This document shows, one piece after another, positions 54,178-62,936 of a stretch of DNA of 64,000 nt. Numbering within the stretch: position 1 is the stretch's first letter; every line of letters begins with the position of its first letter. The DNA is taken from contig NZ_JACHLK010000006.1 of the NCBI RefSeq assembly GCF_014207955.1, positions 124,001-188,000 on the forward strand. The letters run 5' to 3'. The position numbers and the translations under genes were made by a program. This stretch comes from Acidovorax soli. Its GTDB lineage: Bacteria > Pseudomonadota > Gammaproteobacteria > Burkholderiales > Burkholderiaceae_C. Below the pieces are notes generated by a model. It was given only the letters and a program-made list of their open reading frames with translations, did no database searches and was not told where the DNA came from.

Positions 54178-55722
54178 ATGACCAAGGCATGGCGCCATCG
54201 CCTCGCAGGATTGCTGTTGTGGGCCCTCGTGGCCGGAGCCGGCGCCGGCTGGCTCGCCCATGCGCGCGTGGAACAGCTGCGCGCGGCCTTCGATACCGAC
54301 GCGCGCATCGTGCACCGGCTGCTGAGCCAGCGCGTGGTGCAACACGACGCCGTGATGGCCACGCTGGCCCTGCTCCAGCCCCCGGTCCCGGGCGCCATGG
54401 CCGACACGGCAGCGGCCTCGACCCTGCCGCGCCTGCCTTCCGTCTATCCGCAGATCCTGGCCGTGCTGCAGCGGCCGGCCGGCGGTGCCTGGCCGGCCGC
54501 GCAGAAGGCGGCGCTCGATGCCGCCGAAGCCACATCGCGCCGCACCGGGCGCGCCGAGATGGCCCTGGCCGATCTGGCCGCCGGCCGCTACCACCTGGTG
54601 CTGGCGGGCAGCCCCGCCAGCTACGCGCTGCAGATCGATCTGGCCGCCACCGTGCCGCAGGAGGAATGGCCGATGAACCGGGTGACCAGCCCGGTGCGCG
54701 TGGCGCTCGAACAGTCCGGCCAGGCCTTCATCGTGCAGCCAGGCCGCCACCTCGACCGCATGGGCTGGCGATTCGGCGTGCACAAGCTGCTGGCATCGCC
54801 CAGCCAGCCCCTGGACGTGGTGGCCGAACGCACCGTGACCCCGGCCGAGCTGCCCTGGTGGGCCATGCTGGGCTGGTGTGCACTCACTGCGGCGCTGTGG
54901 GCCGGGGCCCTGGCCTGGTGGCGCCAGCGTGTGGCGCGCCAGCGGGCCGAAGAACTGCTGCGCCTGGGCCAGGTGGCCCGGCTCAATACCCTGGGCGAGT
55001 TGGCCGCCGGCATGGCGCACGAGCTCAACCAGCCCCTCACGGCCCTGCTGGCCAGCACCCAGGCCGCCAAGCGCCTGCTGGGCGAGTCGCCGCCCGACCT
55101 GGACACGGCCTTCGAAGCCATGGGCCGCGCCGTGGAGCAGGCGCGCCGCGCATCGGCCGTGGTGGGCCGGCTGCGCCGCCTGGTGGAGCGGCCCGACCTG
55201 GCCGGCCAGGCCCAGCCGCTGGCACTGCCGGCCGCTGTGCAGGACGTGCTGCACCTGGTGGAGCCCGAGCTCCGCCAGCGCGGCGTGGCCCTGGAGCTGG
55301 CCGCCGAACCCGACCTGCCCGCGGTGCTGGCCGAGCCCGTGGCGCTGCAGCAGATCGTGCACAACCTGGTGATGAATGCCTTGCAGGCCATGGAACAGGT
55401 GCCGGCCAGCGAGCGCCGGCTCGAACTGCACATGGCGCAGCAGGACACGGGCCAGGTGGCGCTGACCGTGCGCGACCATGGCCCGGGCATCCCGGCCGAG
55501 GCGCGCGAGCGCCTGTTCGAACCTTTCTACACCACGCGCGAAGGCGGCCTGGGCCTGGGGCTCACGCTGTGCGAAAGCCTGGCGCAGGCCATGGGCGCGC
55601 AGCTCTGGCTGGCGCCGGCCGGCGGGCGCGGTGCGGCCTTCGTGCTGGAGCTGCCCGTGACGGCGCAGGCGCCCGCGGTGGCCCACCCGGCCGCGTCCCT
55701 CCACACCCCCGTGCATCCATGA
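54178..55722 (+). CDS. membrane sensor histidine kinase (DctB/FixL-like)
   Basis: 514 aa. TM1 (about 8-28), a periplasmic domain (29-225) with no recognised fold, TM2 (about 226-246), then HisKA with MAHELNQPLTAL (H-box, near 280) and HATPase with NLVMNALQAM (N), DHGPGIP (G1) and GLGLGLTLCESLA (G2). The MAHELNQPL type is that of kinases paired with FixJ/TodT-like regulators, and such a regulator follows with an ATGA overlap. The signal may be sensed with help from the exported HbpS-like protein encoded downstream. Confidence 0.92.
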   Translation: MTKAWRHRLAGLLLWALVAGAGAGWLAHARVEQLRAAFDTDARIVHRLLSQRVVQHDAVMATLALLQPPVPGAMADTAAASTLPRLPSVYPQILAVLQRPAGGAWPAAQKAALDAAEATSRRTGRAEMALADLAAGRYHLVLAGSPASYALQIDLAATVPQEEWPMNRVTSPVRVALEQSGQAFIVQPGRHLDRMGWRFGVHKLLASPSQPLDVVAERTVTPAELPWWAMLGWCALTAALWAGALAWWRQRVARQRAEELLRLGQVARLNTLGELAAGMAHELNQPLTALLASTQAAKRLLGESPPDLDTAFEAMGRAVEQARRASAVVGRLRRLVERPDLAGQAQPLALPAAVQDVLHLVEPELRQRGVALELAAEPDLPAVLAEPVALQQIVHNLVMNALQAMEQVPASERRLELHMAQQDTGQVALTVRDHGPGIPAEARERLFEPFYTTREGGLGLGLTLCESLAQAMGAQLWLAPAGGRGAAFVLELPVTAQAPAVAHPAASLHTPVHP

Positions 55723-56351
55723 CCGACCACGCCACGCCCCTGTCCCCGCTGATCCACCTGGTGGACGACGATGCCGCCGTGCGCGACAGCCTCTCCCTGC
55801 TCATCAGCACCGTGGGCCTGCGCGTGCAGGCCTGGGCCGACCCGCTGGCCTTTGCCAGCGGCTTCGACCGCGCCAGCATCGGCGCCATCGTGCTCGACGT
55901 GCGCATGCCGGGCACCAGCGGCCTGGCCCTGCTGGAGCAGTTGCTGGCCCAAGGGGTGGACCAGCCCGTGGTGATGCTCACCGGCCATGGCACGGTGGAC
56001 ATGTGCCGGCGCGCCTTCAAGGCCGGGGCGGCCGAGTTCCTGGAAAAGCCGGTGGACGACGAGGTGCTGCTGGAGACCCTGCAGAACGCCGTGCGCCAGC
56101 ATGTGCGCTCGCGCGAGCGCCAGCAGGCCGACCAGCAGGCGCGCGAGCGCCATGCCCAGCTCTCGGCGCGCGAACGCGAGGTGCTGGGCCTGATCATCGA
56201 GGGGCTGACCAACAAGGAGATCGGCCGCGCGCTCGAACTCTCGCCGCGCACGGTCGAAACCCACCGCGCCAACCTGTTCGCCAAGCTCGGGGCCGAATCG
56301 CTGGCCCAGCTGATACGGCGCTATGCAGCGCTGGTGGACGGCGCTCCGTAG
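55719..56351 (+). CDS. FixJ/NarL-type response regulator
   Basis: 210 aa. Receiver (about 10-125) with DDD at 17-19, phospho-acceptor in VLDVRMPGTSG, Thr in MLTGHG and Lys in FLEKPVDDE; LuxR-type HTH (about 145-205): LSAREREVLGLIIEGLTNKEIG (in part) and SPRTVETHRANLFAKL. Its stop codon lies inside a perfect palindrome (56344-56361) that is a good candidate for its own binding site. Confidence 0.94.
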   Translation: MTDHATPLSPLIHLVDDDAAVRDSLSLLISTVGLRVQAWADPLAFASGFDRASIGAIVLDVRMPGTSGLALLEQLLAQGVDQPVVMLTGHGTVDMCRRAFKAGAAEFLEKPVDDEVLLETLQNAVRQHVRSRERQQADQQARERHAQLSAREREVLGLIIEGLTNKEIGRALELSPRTVETHRANLFAKLGAESLAQLIRRYAALVDGAP

Positions 56352-56361
56352 TTCTACGGAG
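56344..56361. promoter_or_regulatory. palindromic operator candidate for the FixJ-type regulator
   Basis: CTCCGTAG-TT-CTACGGAG, perfect 8-bp arms. The GTAG/CTAC halves resemble binding half-sites of FixJ/NarL-class regulators. If TACAGT at 56406-56411 is the -10 of the downstream HbpS-like gene, the centre of the palindrome lies near -65, a class I activator position. Confidence 0.55.
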
Positions 56362-56386
56362 GCCCGCGCGTAGCCGCACGAATGGT

Positions 56387-56406
56387 GCCGGCGGCCGGCG
56401 TTTTTT
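56387..56406 (+). terminator. short intrinsic terminator after the two-component genes
   Basis: GCCGG-CGG-CCGGC stem-loop followed by G and six T. It would separate the kinase-regulator mRNA from the HbpS-like gene. The stem is only 5 bp, so read-through is likely. Confidence 0.55.
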
Positions 56407-56468
56407 ACAGTTCTCCCACGGCCCGACACCTTGCCAGGCCGGCCTTCCAAACCACCGGAGAACACACC

Positions 56469-56963
56469 ATGCAACGCTACGCCAAGACCGCCGCCGCCAT
56501 CGCCATCGCATTCGCTGCCACCGCCGCCAGCGCCGAAGGCGTGCGCACCGAGAAGAACATCTCGCTGGACCTGGCCACGCAGATCGCCGCCCAGACCGTG
56601 GCCACCTGCACCGCCAACGGCTATGCCGTGACCGCCACCGTGGTGGACCGCGCCGGCACCGTGCGCGCCGTCTACCGCGCCGACAACGCCGGCCCGCACA
56701 CGCTGGAAGCCAGCCGCCTGAAGGCCTACACCTCGGCATCGGCCAAGAACACCACGCTGGCCATGATGGAAGGCGCACAGAAGAACCCCGCCGCCGCCAA
56801 CCTGGTCAACATCCCCGGTTACCTGCTGCTGGGCGGCGGCGTGCCCGTGAAGGTGGGCAATGAAGTGATCGGCGCCGTGGGCGTGGGCGGTGCGCCCGGC
56901 GGCCACCTGGACGAGCAATGCGCCGTGGCGGGCATCGCCAAGGTGCAGGACCAGCTCAAGTAA
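56469..56963 (+). CDS. secreted GlcG/HbpS family (DUF336) haem-binding-like protein
   Basis: 164 aa. Signal peptide about 1-22 (AIAIAFAATAASAEG). The mature protein is a DUF336 fold: LATQIAAQTVATCTANGYAV, VVDRAGTVRAVYRADNAGPHT, ASAKNTTLAMM, PGYLLLGGGVPVKVGNEVIGAVGVGGAPGG (in part) and DEQCAVAGI. HbpS of Streptomyces is an exported member that binds haem and modulates the SenS/SenR pair; here too a kinase and regulator lie directly upstream. GGAG nine bases before the ATG. Confidence 0.9.
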   Translation: MQRYAKTAAAIAIAFAATAASAEGVRTEKNISLDLATQIAAQTVATCTANGYAVTATVVDRAGTVRAVYRADNAGPHTLEASRLKAYTSASAKNTTLAMMEGAQKNPAAANLVNIPGYLLLGGGVPVKVGNEVIGAVGVGGAPGGHLDEQCAVAGIAKVQDQLK

Positions 56964-56991
56964 GCCCTCGCGAACCGAACCAGAGCACGCC

Positions 56992-57711
56992 ATGGCCCAC
57001 CGCACCGCCCCCCCTTTCGCCAGCACGGCGCGTGCGCTGTGCGCCATCGCCGCGACCCTGGCCTGCGCTGCGCTGCAGCCGGCCCAGGCCCAGGTGCCGC
57101 CCAGCGCGGCCGACATCGCCGCCTACCAGGGCGTGCATGCCGCGGCGGCCCAGGGTGACAGCGCGGCGCTGCAGCGCCTGCTGGCCAGCGCCGGTGCCGC
57201 CCAGCTCAATGCCCGCGACGCCCATGGCCGCACGGCCCTGCATGTGGCCACCTTCGCGCGCCAGCGCGAAGCCATCCGCGTGCTGGCCAAGGCCGGCGCC
57301 GGGCTGGACCTGCTGGAGAACGACCGCTACGACGCCGTGACCATCGCCGCTGTGGCCGACGACGAAGAGACCCTGGCCCTGCTGCTCTCGCTGGGCGCCA
57401 GCGCGAAACAGGTGACCAGCCGCTACGACGGCACGGCCCTGATTGCCGCCGCCCACCTGGGCCACGATGGCGTGGTGCGCCAGTTGATCGCCGCCGGCGC
57501 GCCGCTGGACCATGTGAACAACCTGCACTGGACGGCGCTGATCGAGTCCATCGTGCTGGGCAATGGCGGGCCGCGCCACCAGGCCACGCTCAAGGCCCTG
57601 GTCCAGGCCGGCGCCAGCAAGGCGCTGACCGACCGGCAGGGCAACACCCCCCTGCAACTGGCACGCCAGCGGGGCTACGATGCCATGGTGCAGATGCTGG
57701 TCAGTCCGTGA
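56992..57711 (+). CDS. secreted ankyrin-repeat protein
   Basis: 239 aa. Signal peptide about 1-34 (ALQPAQAQ), then about five ankyrin repeats: GVHAAAAQGDSAALQRLLAS, DAHGRTALHVATFARQREAI, DRYDAVTIAAVADDEETL, YDGTALIAAAHLGHDGVV, LHWTALIESIVLG and DRQGNTPLQLARQRGYDAM. 28 nt after the HbpS-like gene, so co-transcribed. Periplasmic ankyrin proteins of this kind often accompany catalase or haem proteins; the partner here may be the HbpS-like protein (inference). Overlaps the dbpA 3' end by 11 nt. Confidence 0.88.
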   Translation: MAHRTAPPFASTARALCAIAATLACAALQPAQAQVPPSAADIAAYQGVHAAAAQGDSAALQRLLASAGAAQLNARDAHGRTALHVATFARQREAIRVLAKAGAGLDLLENDRYDAVTIAAVADDEETLALLLSLGASAKQVTSRYDGTALIAAAHLGHDGVVRQLIAAGAPLDHVNNLHWTALIESIVLGNGGPRHQATLKALVQAGASKALTDRQGNTPLQLARQRGYDAMVQMLVSP

Positions 57712-59104
57712 CCAGGCGCGCTTTGACGGCCTTGCCCTTGACGCGGCCGCTGTTGAGGCGGTCGGCCGCCTGGCGGGCGATGGAACGGTCCACCGCTACA
57801 TAGGTGGAGAACTCGTTGACGTTGATCTTGCCGATCTGCTCGCGCGTGTAGCCCATCTCGCCCGTGAGTGCGCCCAGCACGTCGCCGGCGCGGATCTTTT
57901 CCTTGCGCCCGCCCACGATCTGGATGGTGGCCATGGGCGGCACCAGCGGCCCACCGCCCGTGGGCACGAGCTCGGCCAACGGGTACCAACGCGATTCGCG
58001 GCCCTGCAACTGCTCGATCTTGCCCACGCTGCCCATCTCGTCCATGCTCGCGAGGTTGAGCGCCAGGCCCTCGGCATCGCCGCGGCCGGTGCGGCCGATG
58101 CGGTGGATGTGCACCTCGGGGTCGGGCGTCACGTCCACATTCACCACGGCCGCCAGGTTGGCGATGTCCAGGCCGCGCGCGGCCACGTCGGTCGCCACCA
58201 GCACCGAGCAGCTGCGGTTGGCAAACTGCACCAGCACCTGGTCACGCTCGCGCTGCTCGAGTTCGCCGTAGAGCGCCAGGGCGCTGAAGCCCTGGGCCTG
58301 CAGCACGGCCACGAGGTCGCGGCACTGCTGCTTGGTGTTGCAGAACGCCAGCGAGGACTCGGGGCGGAAGTGGTTCAGGATCTGCGAGACCACGTGCAGG
58401 CGTTCGGAGTTCTTCACCTCGTACCAGCGCTGCGCGATCTTGCCCTCGGCATGCTGGGCCTGCACGGTGATCTGTACGGGCGCCTTCATGAACTGCTGGC
58501 TGAGCTTGGCAATGCCCTCGGGGTAGGTGGCCGAGAACAGCAGGGTCTGGCGTCCCTGGGGGCACTGGCGCGCCACGGTGGCGATGTCGTCGAAGAAGCC
58601 CATGTCCAGCATGCGGTCGGCCTCGTCGAGCACCAGGGTGTTGAGCGCCTCCACCGACAGGTTCTGGCGCTCCAAGTGGTCCATGACGCGCCCGGGCGTG
58701 CCCACCACGATGTGGGCGCCGTGTTCCAGGCTCACGGCCTGGCCGCGCAGCGGCACGCCACCGCACAGGGTCACCACCTTGATGTTCTCTTCGGCCCGCG
58801 CCAGGCGGCGGATCTCGGTGGTCACCTGGTCGGCCAGCTCGCGCGTGGGGCACAGCACCAGCGCCTGCACGGCGAAGCGGCGCGGGTTGAGGTTGGCCAG
58901 CAGGGCCAGGGCGAAGGCGGCCGTCTTGCCGCTGCCGGTGCTGGCCTGGGCGATCAGGTCCTTGCCCAGCAGGGCGGGTGGCAGGCTGGCTGCCTGGATG
59001 GGGGTCATCTGCGTGTAGCCCAGTTGCTGCAGGTTGGCCAGCGTGGCAGGGCCGAGGGCCAGCGCGCTGAAATCAGCGGCGGCTTGGTTTTCTTTGGAGG
59101 TCAT
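57701..59104 (-). CDS. dbpA: ATP-dependent RNA helicase DbpA
   Basis: 467 aa DEAD-box helicase for 50S assembly. Q motif PIQAASLP, Walker A ASTGSGKTAA (about 54-63), PTRELA, DEAD in VLDEADRMLD, LFSAT, and helicase C motifs ATDVAARGLD and HRIGRTGR. The C-terminal RRM-like DbpA domain (about 390-460: IQIVGGRKEKIRAGDVLGAL, GKINVNEFSTYVAVD) binds 23S rRNA hairpin 92. ATG 59104 with GGAGGT-like pairing overlap is not obvious but the length is standard. Confidence 0.95.
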   Translation of the reverse strand: MTSKENQAAADFSALALGPATLANLQQLGYTQMTPIQAASLPPALLGKDLIAQASTGSGKTAAFALALLANLNPRRFAVQALVLCPTRELADQVTTEIRRLARAEENIKVVTLCGGVPLRGQAVSLEHGAHIVVGTPGRVMDHLERQNLSVEALNTLVLDEADRMLDMGFFDDIATVARQCPQGRQTLLFSATYPEGIAKLSQQFMKAPVQITVQAQHAEGKIAQRWYEVKNSERLHVVSQILNHFRPESSLAFCNTKQQCRDLVAVLQAQGFSALALYGELEQRERDQVLVQFANRSCSVLVATDVAARGLDIANLAAVVNVDVTPDPEVHIHRIGRTGRGDAEGLALNLASMDEMGSVGKIEQLQGRESRWYPLAELVPTGGGPLVPPMATIQIVGGRKEKIRAGDVLGALTGEMGYTREQIGKINVNEFSTYVAVDRSIARQAADRLNSGRVKGKAVKARLVTD

Positions 59105-59225
59105 GGCCCCAATTATCCGGGGCAGGCCACAAAAGGACCATTCGGCGCCGGCATAGGGGCAACTACCTTACGCCGTTGTCAGGTGGATCGGCTATAACGA
59201 ATGCAGTGCAGGAACCGGGTGGTAC

Positions 59226-61310
59226 ATGCCAGAAACGATCAACGCAGCCAGCACCGCCGGGCAGGGCCGCTCCAGCGACCTGCTGCTGCGCCTGATCGCG
59301 GACTCCGTGCCTGCGCTGATGGCCTATTTCGACCTGCCCGGCCTGCGCTGCCTGTTCGCCAACCAGGGGTATGCGGCCTACAACGGCCATTCCACCGAAT
59401 CCATCCTCGGCCTCACGGTGCAGGAGGCCATTGGCGACAAGGCCTGGCAGGCCATACAGCCCCATGTGGAGCGCTCCAGCCGGGGCGAGCACGTCAAGTA
59501 TGCGCGCGAGCAGACCCTGCCCAATGGCGAGCTGCGCATGATCGAAGTCAATCTCATTCCGCACTTCGACGCTGCACAGAAGGACCGGCAACTGGGCTCT
59601 TTCGTGCTGATCACCGACATCACCGAACGCTGGCGCGCCGAACGCTCGGTGCGCGAGAGCGAAGAGCGCATGCGCAAGTTCACCGAGGCGACCGACGAGG
59701 CCATCGTGTTCCACCGCGACGGCCTGATCTCGGACGGCAACGAAGCGCTCTACCGGCTCACGGGCTATGCACTGCACGAGGTGGTGGGCCTGTCCATCTT
59801 CAACTTCATCAGCCCCGAATGGCGCGCGGTGGCGCTTGACTACACGCGCAGCGGCCGCGAAGACCCCTACGAAGTCACCATCCGCCACAAGGATGGCCAC
59901 GCCATTCCGGTGGAGGTGGTCGGCAAGACCATGCCCTTCCACCATGCGGACTACCGCATCGTGGTGGTGCGCGACATCACCGCGCGCAAGCAGGCCCAGG
60001 AGCGCGAGGCCTTCAACGCACTGCACGACTCCCTCACGCAACTGCCCAACCGCCGCCACCTGATGGAGCAGCTGGCCAAGGCCCTGGTCCGCCACCGCCA
60101 GGACCGGGTGGCGGTGCTGTTCGTGAACCTGGACCATTTCAAGACCGTGAACGACTCGCTCGGCCACCATGCCGGCGACCAGTTGCTGCGCGAGGTGGCC
60201 GACCGGCTGCGCCACTGCGTGGGGGAGGCCGACGTCGTGGCCCGCCTGGGCAGCGACGAGTTCGTGCTGGTGCTCACCCCCATCCAGGCGCCCGAGGATG
60301 CCGCTCGCGTCGCCGATGCCGTGCTGCAGGCCATGCGCACCGTCTTCACGGTCGGGCACCTGCCGCTGACCATGTCGCCCTCCATCGGCATCAGCCTGTT
60401 CCCCGACGACGGGGCCACGGGCGATGCGCTGCTGCGCTGCGCCGACGCGGCCATGCAGCAGGCCAAGGACAGTGGCCGCGGCAACCGGCAGTTCTACCAG
60501 CCCGGCATGGACGTGCGCGCCATGGAGGTGCTGCAGCAGGAGCGCCTGCTGCGCGAGGCCATCGCAGACAACGCCTTCGTGCTGCACTACCAGCCACAGA
60601 TCTGCCTGAAGGACGGCACGCTGCGGGGCTTCGAGGCCCTGGTGCGCTGGCGCCACCCGGTGCGCGGCCTGGTGGGTCCGATCGAGTTCATCGCCTTTGC
60701 CGAGTCGCGCGGGCTGATCACGCCGATCGGCCGCTGGGTGCTGCACGAGGCCTGCCGCCAGCTCAAGGCCTGGCAGGACGAAGGGCTGGCCCTGGTGCCC
60801 GTGGCGGTCAACCTGTCGGCGCTGGAGTTCCGCCAGCGCGACGTGGCCGGCGAGATCGCCGCGGCCCTCCAGGCCACGGGTCTGGCGCCGCAGTACCTGG
60901 AGATCGAGCTGACCGAGTCGGTGCTGATGCACCAGACCGGCCAGGTGCTCGACACGCTGCAGGCCCTCAAGGACCTGGGCGTGGGCATCTCCATCGACGA
61001 TTTCGGCACGGGCTACTCCTCGCTGGCCTACCTCAAGCGCTACCCCATCGACAAGCTCAAGATCGACCGCTCCTTCGTGATGGACACCCCTGGCAGCGCC
61101 GACGACGTGGCCATCGTCACGGCCATCGTGCAGATGGGCCGCAGCCTGCAGCTCAAGACCGTGGCCGAGGGGGTGGAAACGGCCGAGCAGATGGCCTTGC
61201 TGCGCCGCCTGGACTGCGACCTTGTCCAGGGGCACCTGGTCTCGGAGCCCATGGACGCCCCCGCCATCCGCCAATGGCTGCTGGGCCCCTCCGCCCGGAC
61301 CGCCGCCTGA
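59226..61310 (+). CDS. PAS-PAS-GGDEF-EAL cyclic-di-GMP protein
   Basis: 694 aa, no membrane segment. Two PAS domains (about 15-140 with a PAC end ITDITERWRAER; about 150-260 with VRDITARKQAQ), GGDEF (about 262-430) and EAL (about 440-690). The cyclase motif reads ARLGSDEF instead of GGDEF, likely weak or inactive. The EAL domain is complete: FEALVRWRHP, ELTESVLM, IDDFGTGYSSLAYLKRYPIDKLKIDRSF (in part), AEGVET. So most likely a phosphodiesterase controlled by PAS domains. Divergent from dbpA. Confidence 0.92.
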   Translation: MPETINAASTAGQGRSSDLLLRLIADSVPALMAYFDLPGLRCLFANQGYAAYNGHSTESILGLTVQEAIGDKAWQAIQPHVERSSRGEHVKYAREQTLPNGELRMIEVNLIPHFDAAQKDRQLGSFVLITDITERWRAERSVRESEERMRKFTEATDEAIVFHRDGLISDGNEALYRLTGYALHEVVGLSIFNFISPEWRAVALDYTRSGREDPYEVTIRHKDGHAIPVEVVGKTMPFHHADYRIVVVRDITARKQAQEREAFNALHDSLTQLPNRRHLMEQLAKALVRHRQDRVAVLFVNLDHFKTVNDSLGHHAGDQLLREVADRLRHCVGEADVVARLGSDEFVLVLTPIQAPEDAARVADAVLQAMRTVFTVGHLPLTMSPSIGISLFPDDGATGDALLRCADAAMQQAKDSGRGNRQFYQPGMDVRAMEVLQQERLLREAIADNAFVLHYQPQICLKDGTLRGFEALVRWRHPVRGLVGPIEFIAFAESRGLITPIGRWVLHEACRQLKAWQDEGLALVPVAVNLSALEFRQRDVAGEIAAALQATGLAPQYLEIELTESVLMHQTGQVLDTLQALKDLGVGISIDDFGTGYSSLAYLKRYPIDKLKIDRSFVMDTPGSADDVAIVTAIVQMGRSLQLKTVAEGVETAEQMALLRRLDCDLVQGHLVSEPMDAPAIRQWLLGPSARTAA

Positions 61311-61421
61311 GCCCCTGCAGACCCGCGCCAGGCATCAGGCAGCGGGGGTTTCGCGTGAATTTCTGGTGCGCAACCAGCGGCTGTCAGCCCGCTGCCCCGC
61401 CGCTTGTGGACAATAGGGTCC

Positions 61422-62903
61422 ATGCCCCTGATTCCCGACTTCATCGCCCCCACCCGCCACACCGATCCCGCCGAGGCCCTGGCCCAGGTGCAGCGCATCT
61501 ACCAGCAACAGATCGGCCATCTGCGCGATGCCATGCACCGCTTTGTGGCCGGCGAGACGCCGGGAGGGCATGTGCGCGCCTTCTACCCCTTTGTGCGCAT
61601 CCACACGACCACCGTGGCGCGGGCCGACACCAAGCTGGCCTATGGCTTCGTGGAAGGCCCCGGCCGCTACGAAACCACACTGACCCGGCCCGACCTGTTC
61701 AGCGACTACTATGCCGAGCAGTTCCGCCTGCTGCGCAAAAGCCACAATGTGGAACTGGAAGTGGGCACCAGCGCGCAGCCCATCCCCATCCACTTCTCGT
61801 TCGCCGAGCACGACCACATCGAGGGCACGCTGACGCAGGAGCGGCGCATGCTGATGCGCGACGTGTTCGACCTGCCCGACCTGGCCGCCATGGACGACGG
61901 CATCGCCAACGGCACCTGGGCGCCGCGCCAGGGCGAAGCGCAGCCCCTGTCGCTGTTCACCGCGCCGCGTGTGGACTACTCGCTGCACCGCCTGCGCCAC
62001 TACACGGGCACGGCGCCGGAGTGGTTCCAGAACTTCGTGCTGTTCACCAACTACCAGTTCTACATCGACGAATTCGTGCGCCTGGGCCATGCCGAGATGG
62101 CCAAGCCCGACAGCGAGTACGTGGCCTTCATCGAGCCGGGCAATGTGGTCACGCGCCGCGTCGGGCTGCCCGCGGCAGAGGCCGATGCCCTGGGCGTGGC
62201 CCCGCCGCGCCTGCCGCAGATGCCCGCCTACCACCTGGTGCGCGAGGACCGCAGCGGCATCACCATGGTGAACATCGGCGTGGGCCCGGCCAACGCCAAG
62301 ACCATCACCGACCACATCGCCGTGCTGCGCCCGCACGCCTGGATGATGCTGGGCCACTGCGCGGGCCTGCGCAACAGCCAGCAACTGGGCGACTATGTGC
62401 TGGCCCACGCCTATGTGCGCGAGGACCATGTGCTCGACGAGGAGCTGCCGCTGTGGGTACCGATCCCGGCACTGGCCGAGATCCAGGTGGCGCTGGAGCA
62501 GGCCGTGGCCGATGTGACCCAGATCGCCGAGGCGGACTTGAAGCGCATCATGCGCACGGGCACCGTGGCCAGCACCGACAACCGCAACTGGGAGCTGCTG
62601 CCCGACAACATGCCCCAGCGCCGCTTCAGCCAGAGCCGTGCCGTGGCGCTGGACATGGAGAGCGCCACCATCGCAGCCAACGGTTTCCGCTTCCGCGTGC
62701 CCTACGGCACCCTGCTGTGCGTGAGCGACAAGCCCCTGCACGGCGAGATCAAGCTGCCCGGCATGGCCAACCACTTCTACCGCGAACGCGTGGACCAGCA
62801 CCTGCGCATCGGCATGCGCACCATCGAGATCCTGCGCGAAGGGGGCATCCACCGCCTGCACAGCCGCAAGCTGCGCAGCTTTGCCGAGGTGGCTTTCCAG
62901 TAG
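61422..62903 (+). CDS. amn: AMP nucleosidase
   Basis: 493 aa. Splits AMP into adenine and ribose-5-phosphate, helping to balance adenine nucleotides. N-terminal regulatory AMNp_N domain (about 1-180), C-terminal phosphorylase fold (about 270-480) with NIGVGPANAKTITDHIAVLRP (in part), MLGHCAGLRNSQQLGDYVLA, ALDMESATIAANGFRF, and CVSDKPLHGEIKLPG. A GTG six codons upstream (61404) is possible; the ATG at 61422 fits homologues. Confidence 0.93.
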   Translation: MPLIPDFIAPTRHTDPAEALAQVQRIYQQQIGHLRDAMHRFVAGETPGGHVRAFYPFVRIHTTTVARADTKLAYGFVEGPGRYETTLTRPDLFSDYYAEQFRLLRKSHNVELEVGTSAQPIPIHFSFAEHDHIEGTLTQERRMLMRDVFDLPDLAAMDDGIANGTWAPRQGEAQPLSLFTAPRVDYSLHRLRHYTGTAPEWFQNFVLFTNYQFYIDEFVRLGHAEMAKPDSEYVAFIEPGNVVTRRVGLPAAEADALGVAPPRLPQMPAYHLVREDRSGITMVNIGVGPANAKTITDHIAVLRPHAWMMLGHCAGLRNSQQLGDYVLAHAYVREDHVLDEELPLWVPIPALAEIQVALEQAVADVTQIAEADLKRIMRTGTVASTDNRNWELLPDNMPQRRFSQSRAVALDMESATIAANGFRFRVPYGTLLCVSDKPLHGEIKLPGMANHFYRERVDQHLRIGMRTIEILREGGIHRLHSRKLRSFAEVAFQ

Positions 62904-62936
62904 ACCCGCCGCCTGATGCAGGCGGCATCTCCCTCC

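Noticed and set aside
53215..55716. Minus-strand open frame of 833 codons
   Set aside because: It overlaps the well-supported kinase and CDF genes in other frames and has no recognisable domain.
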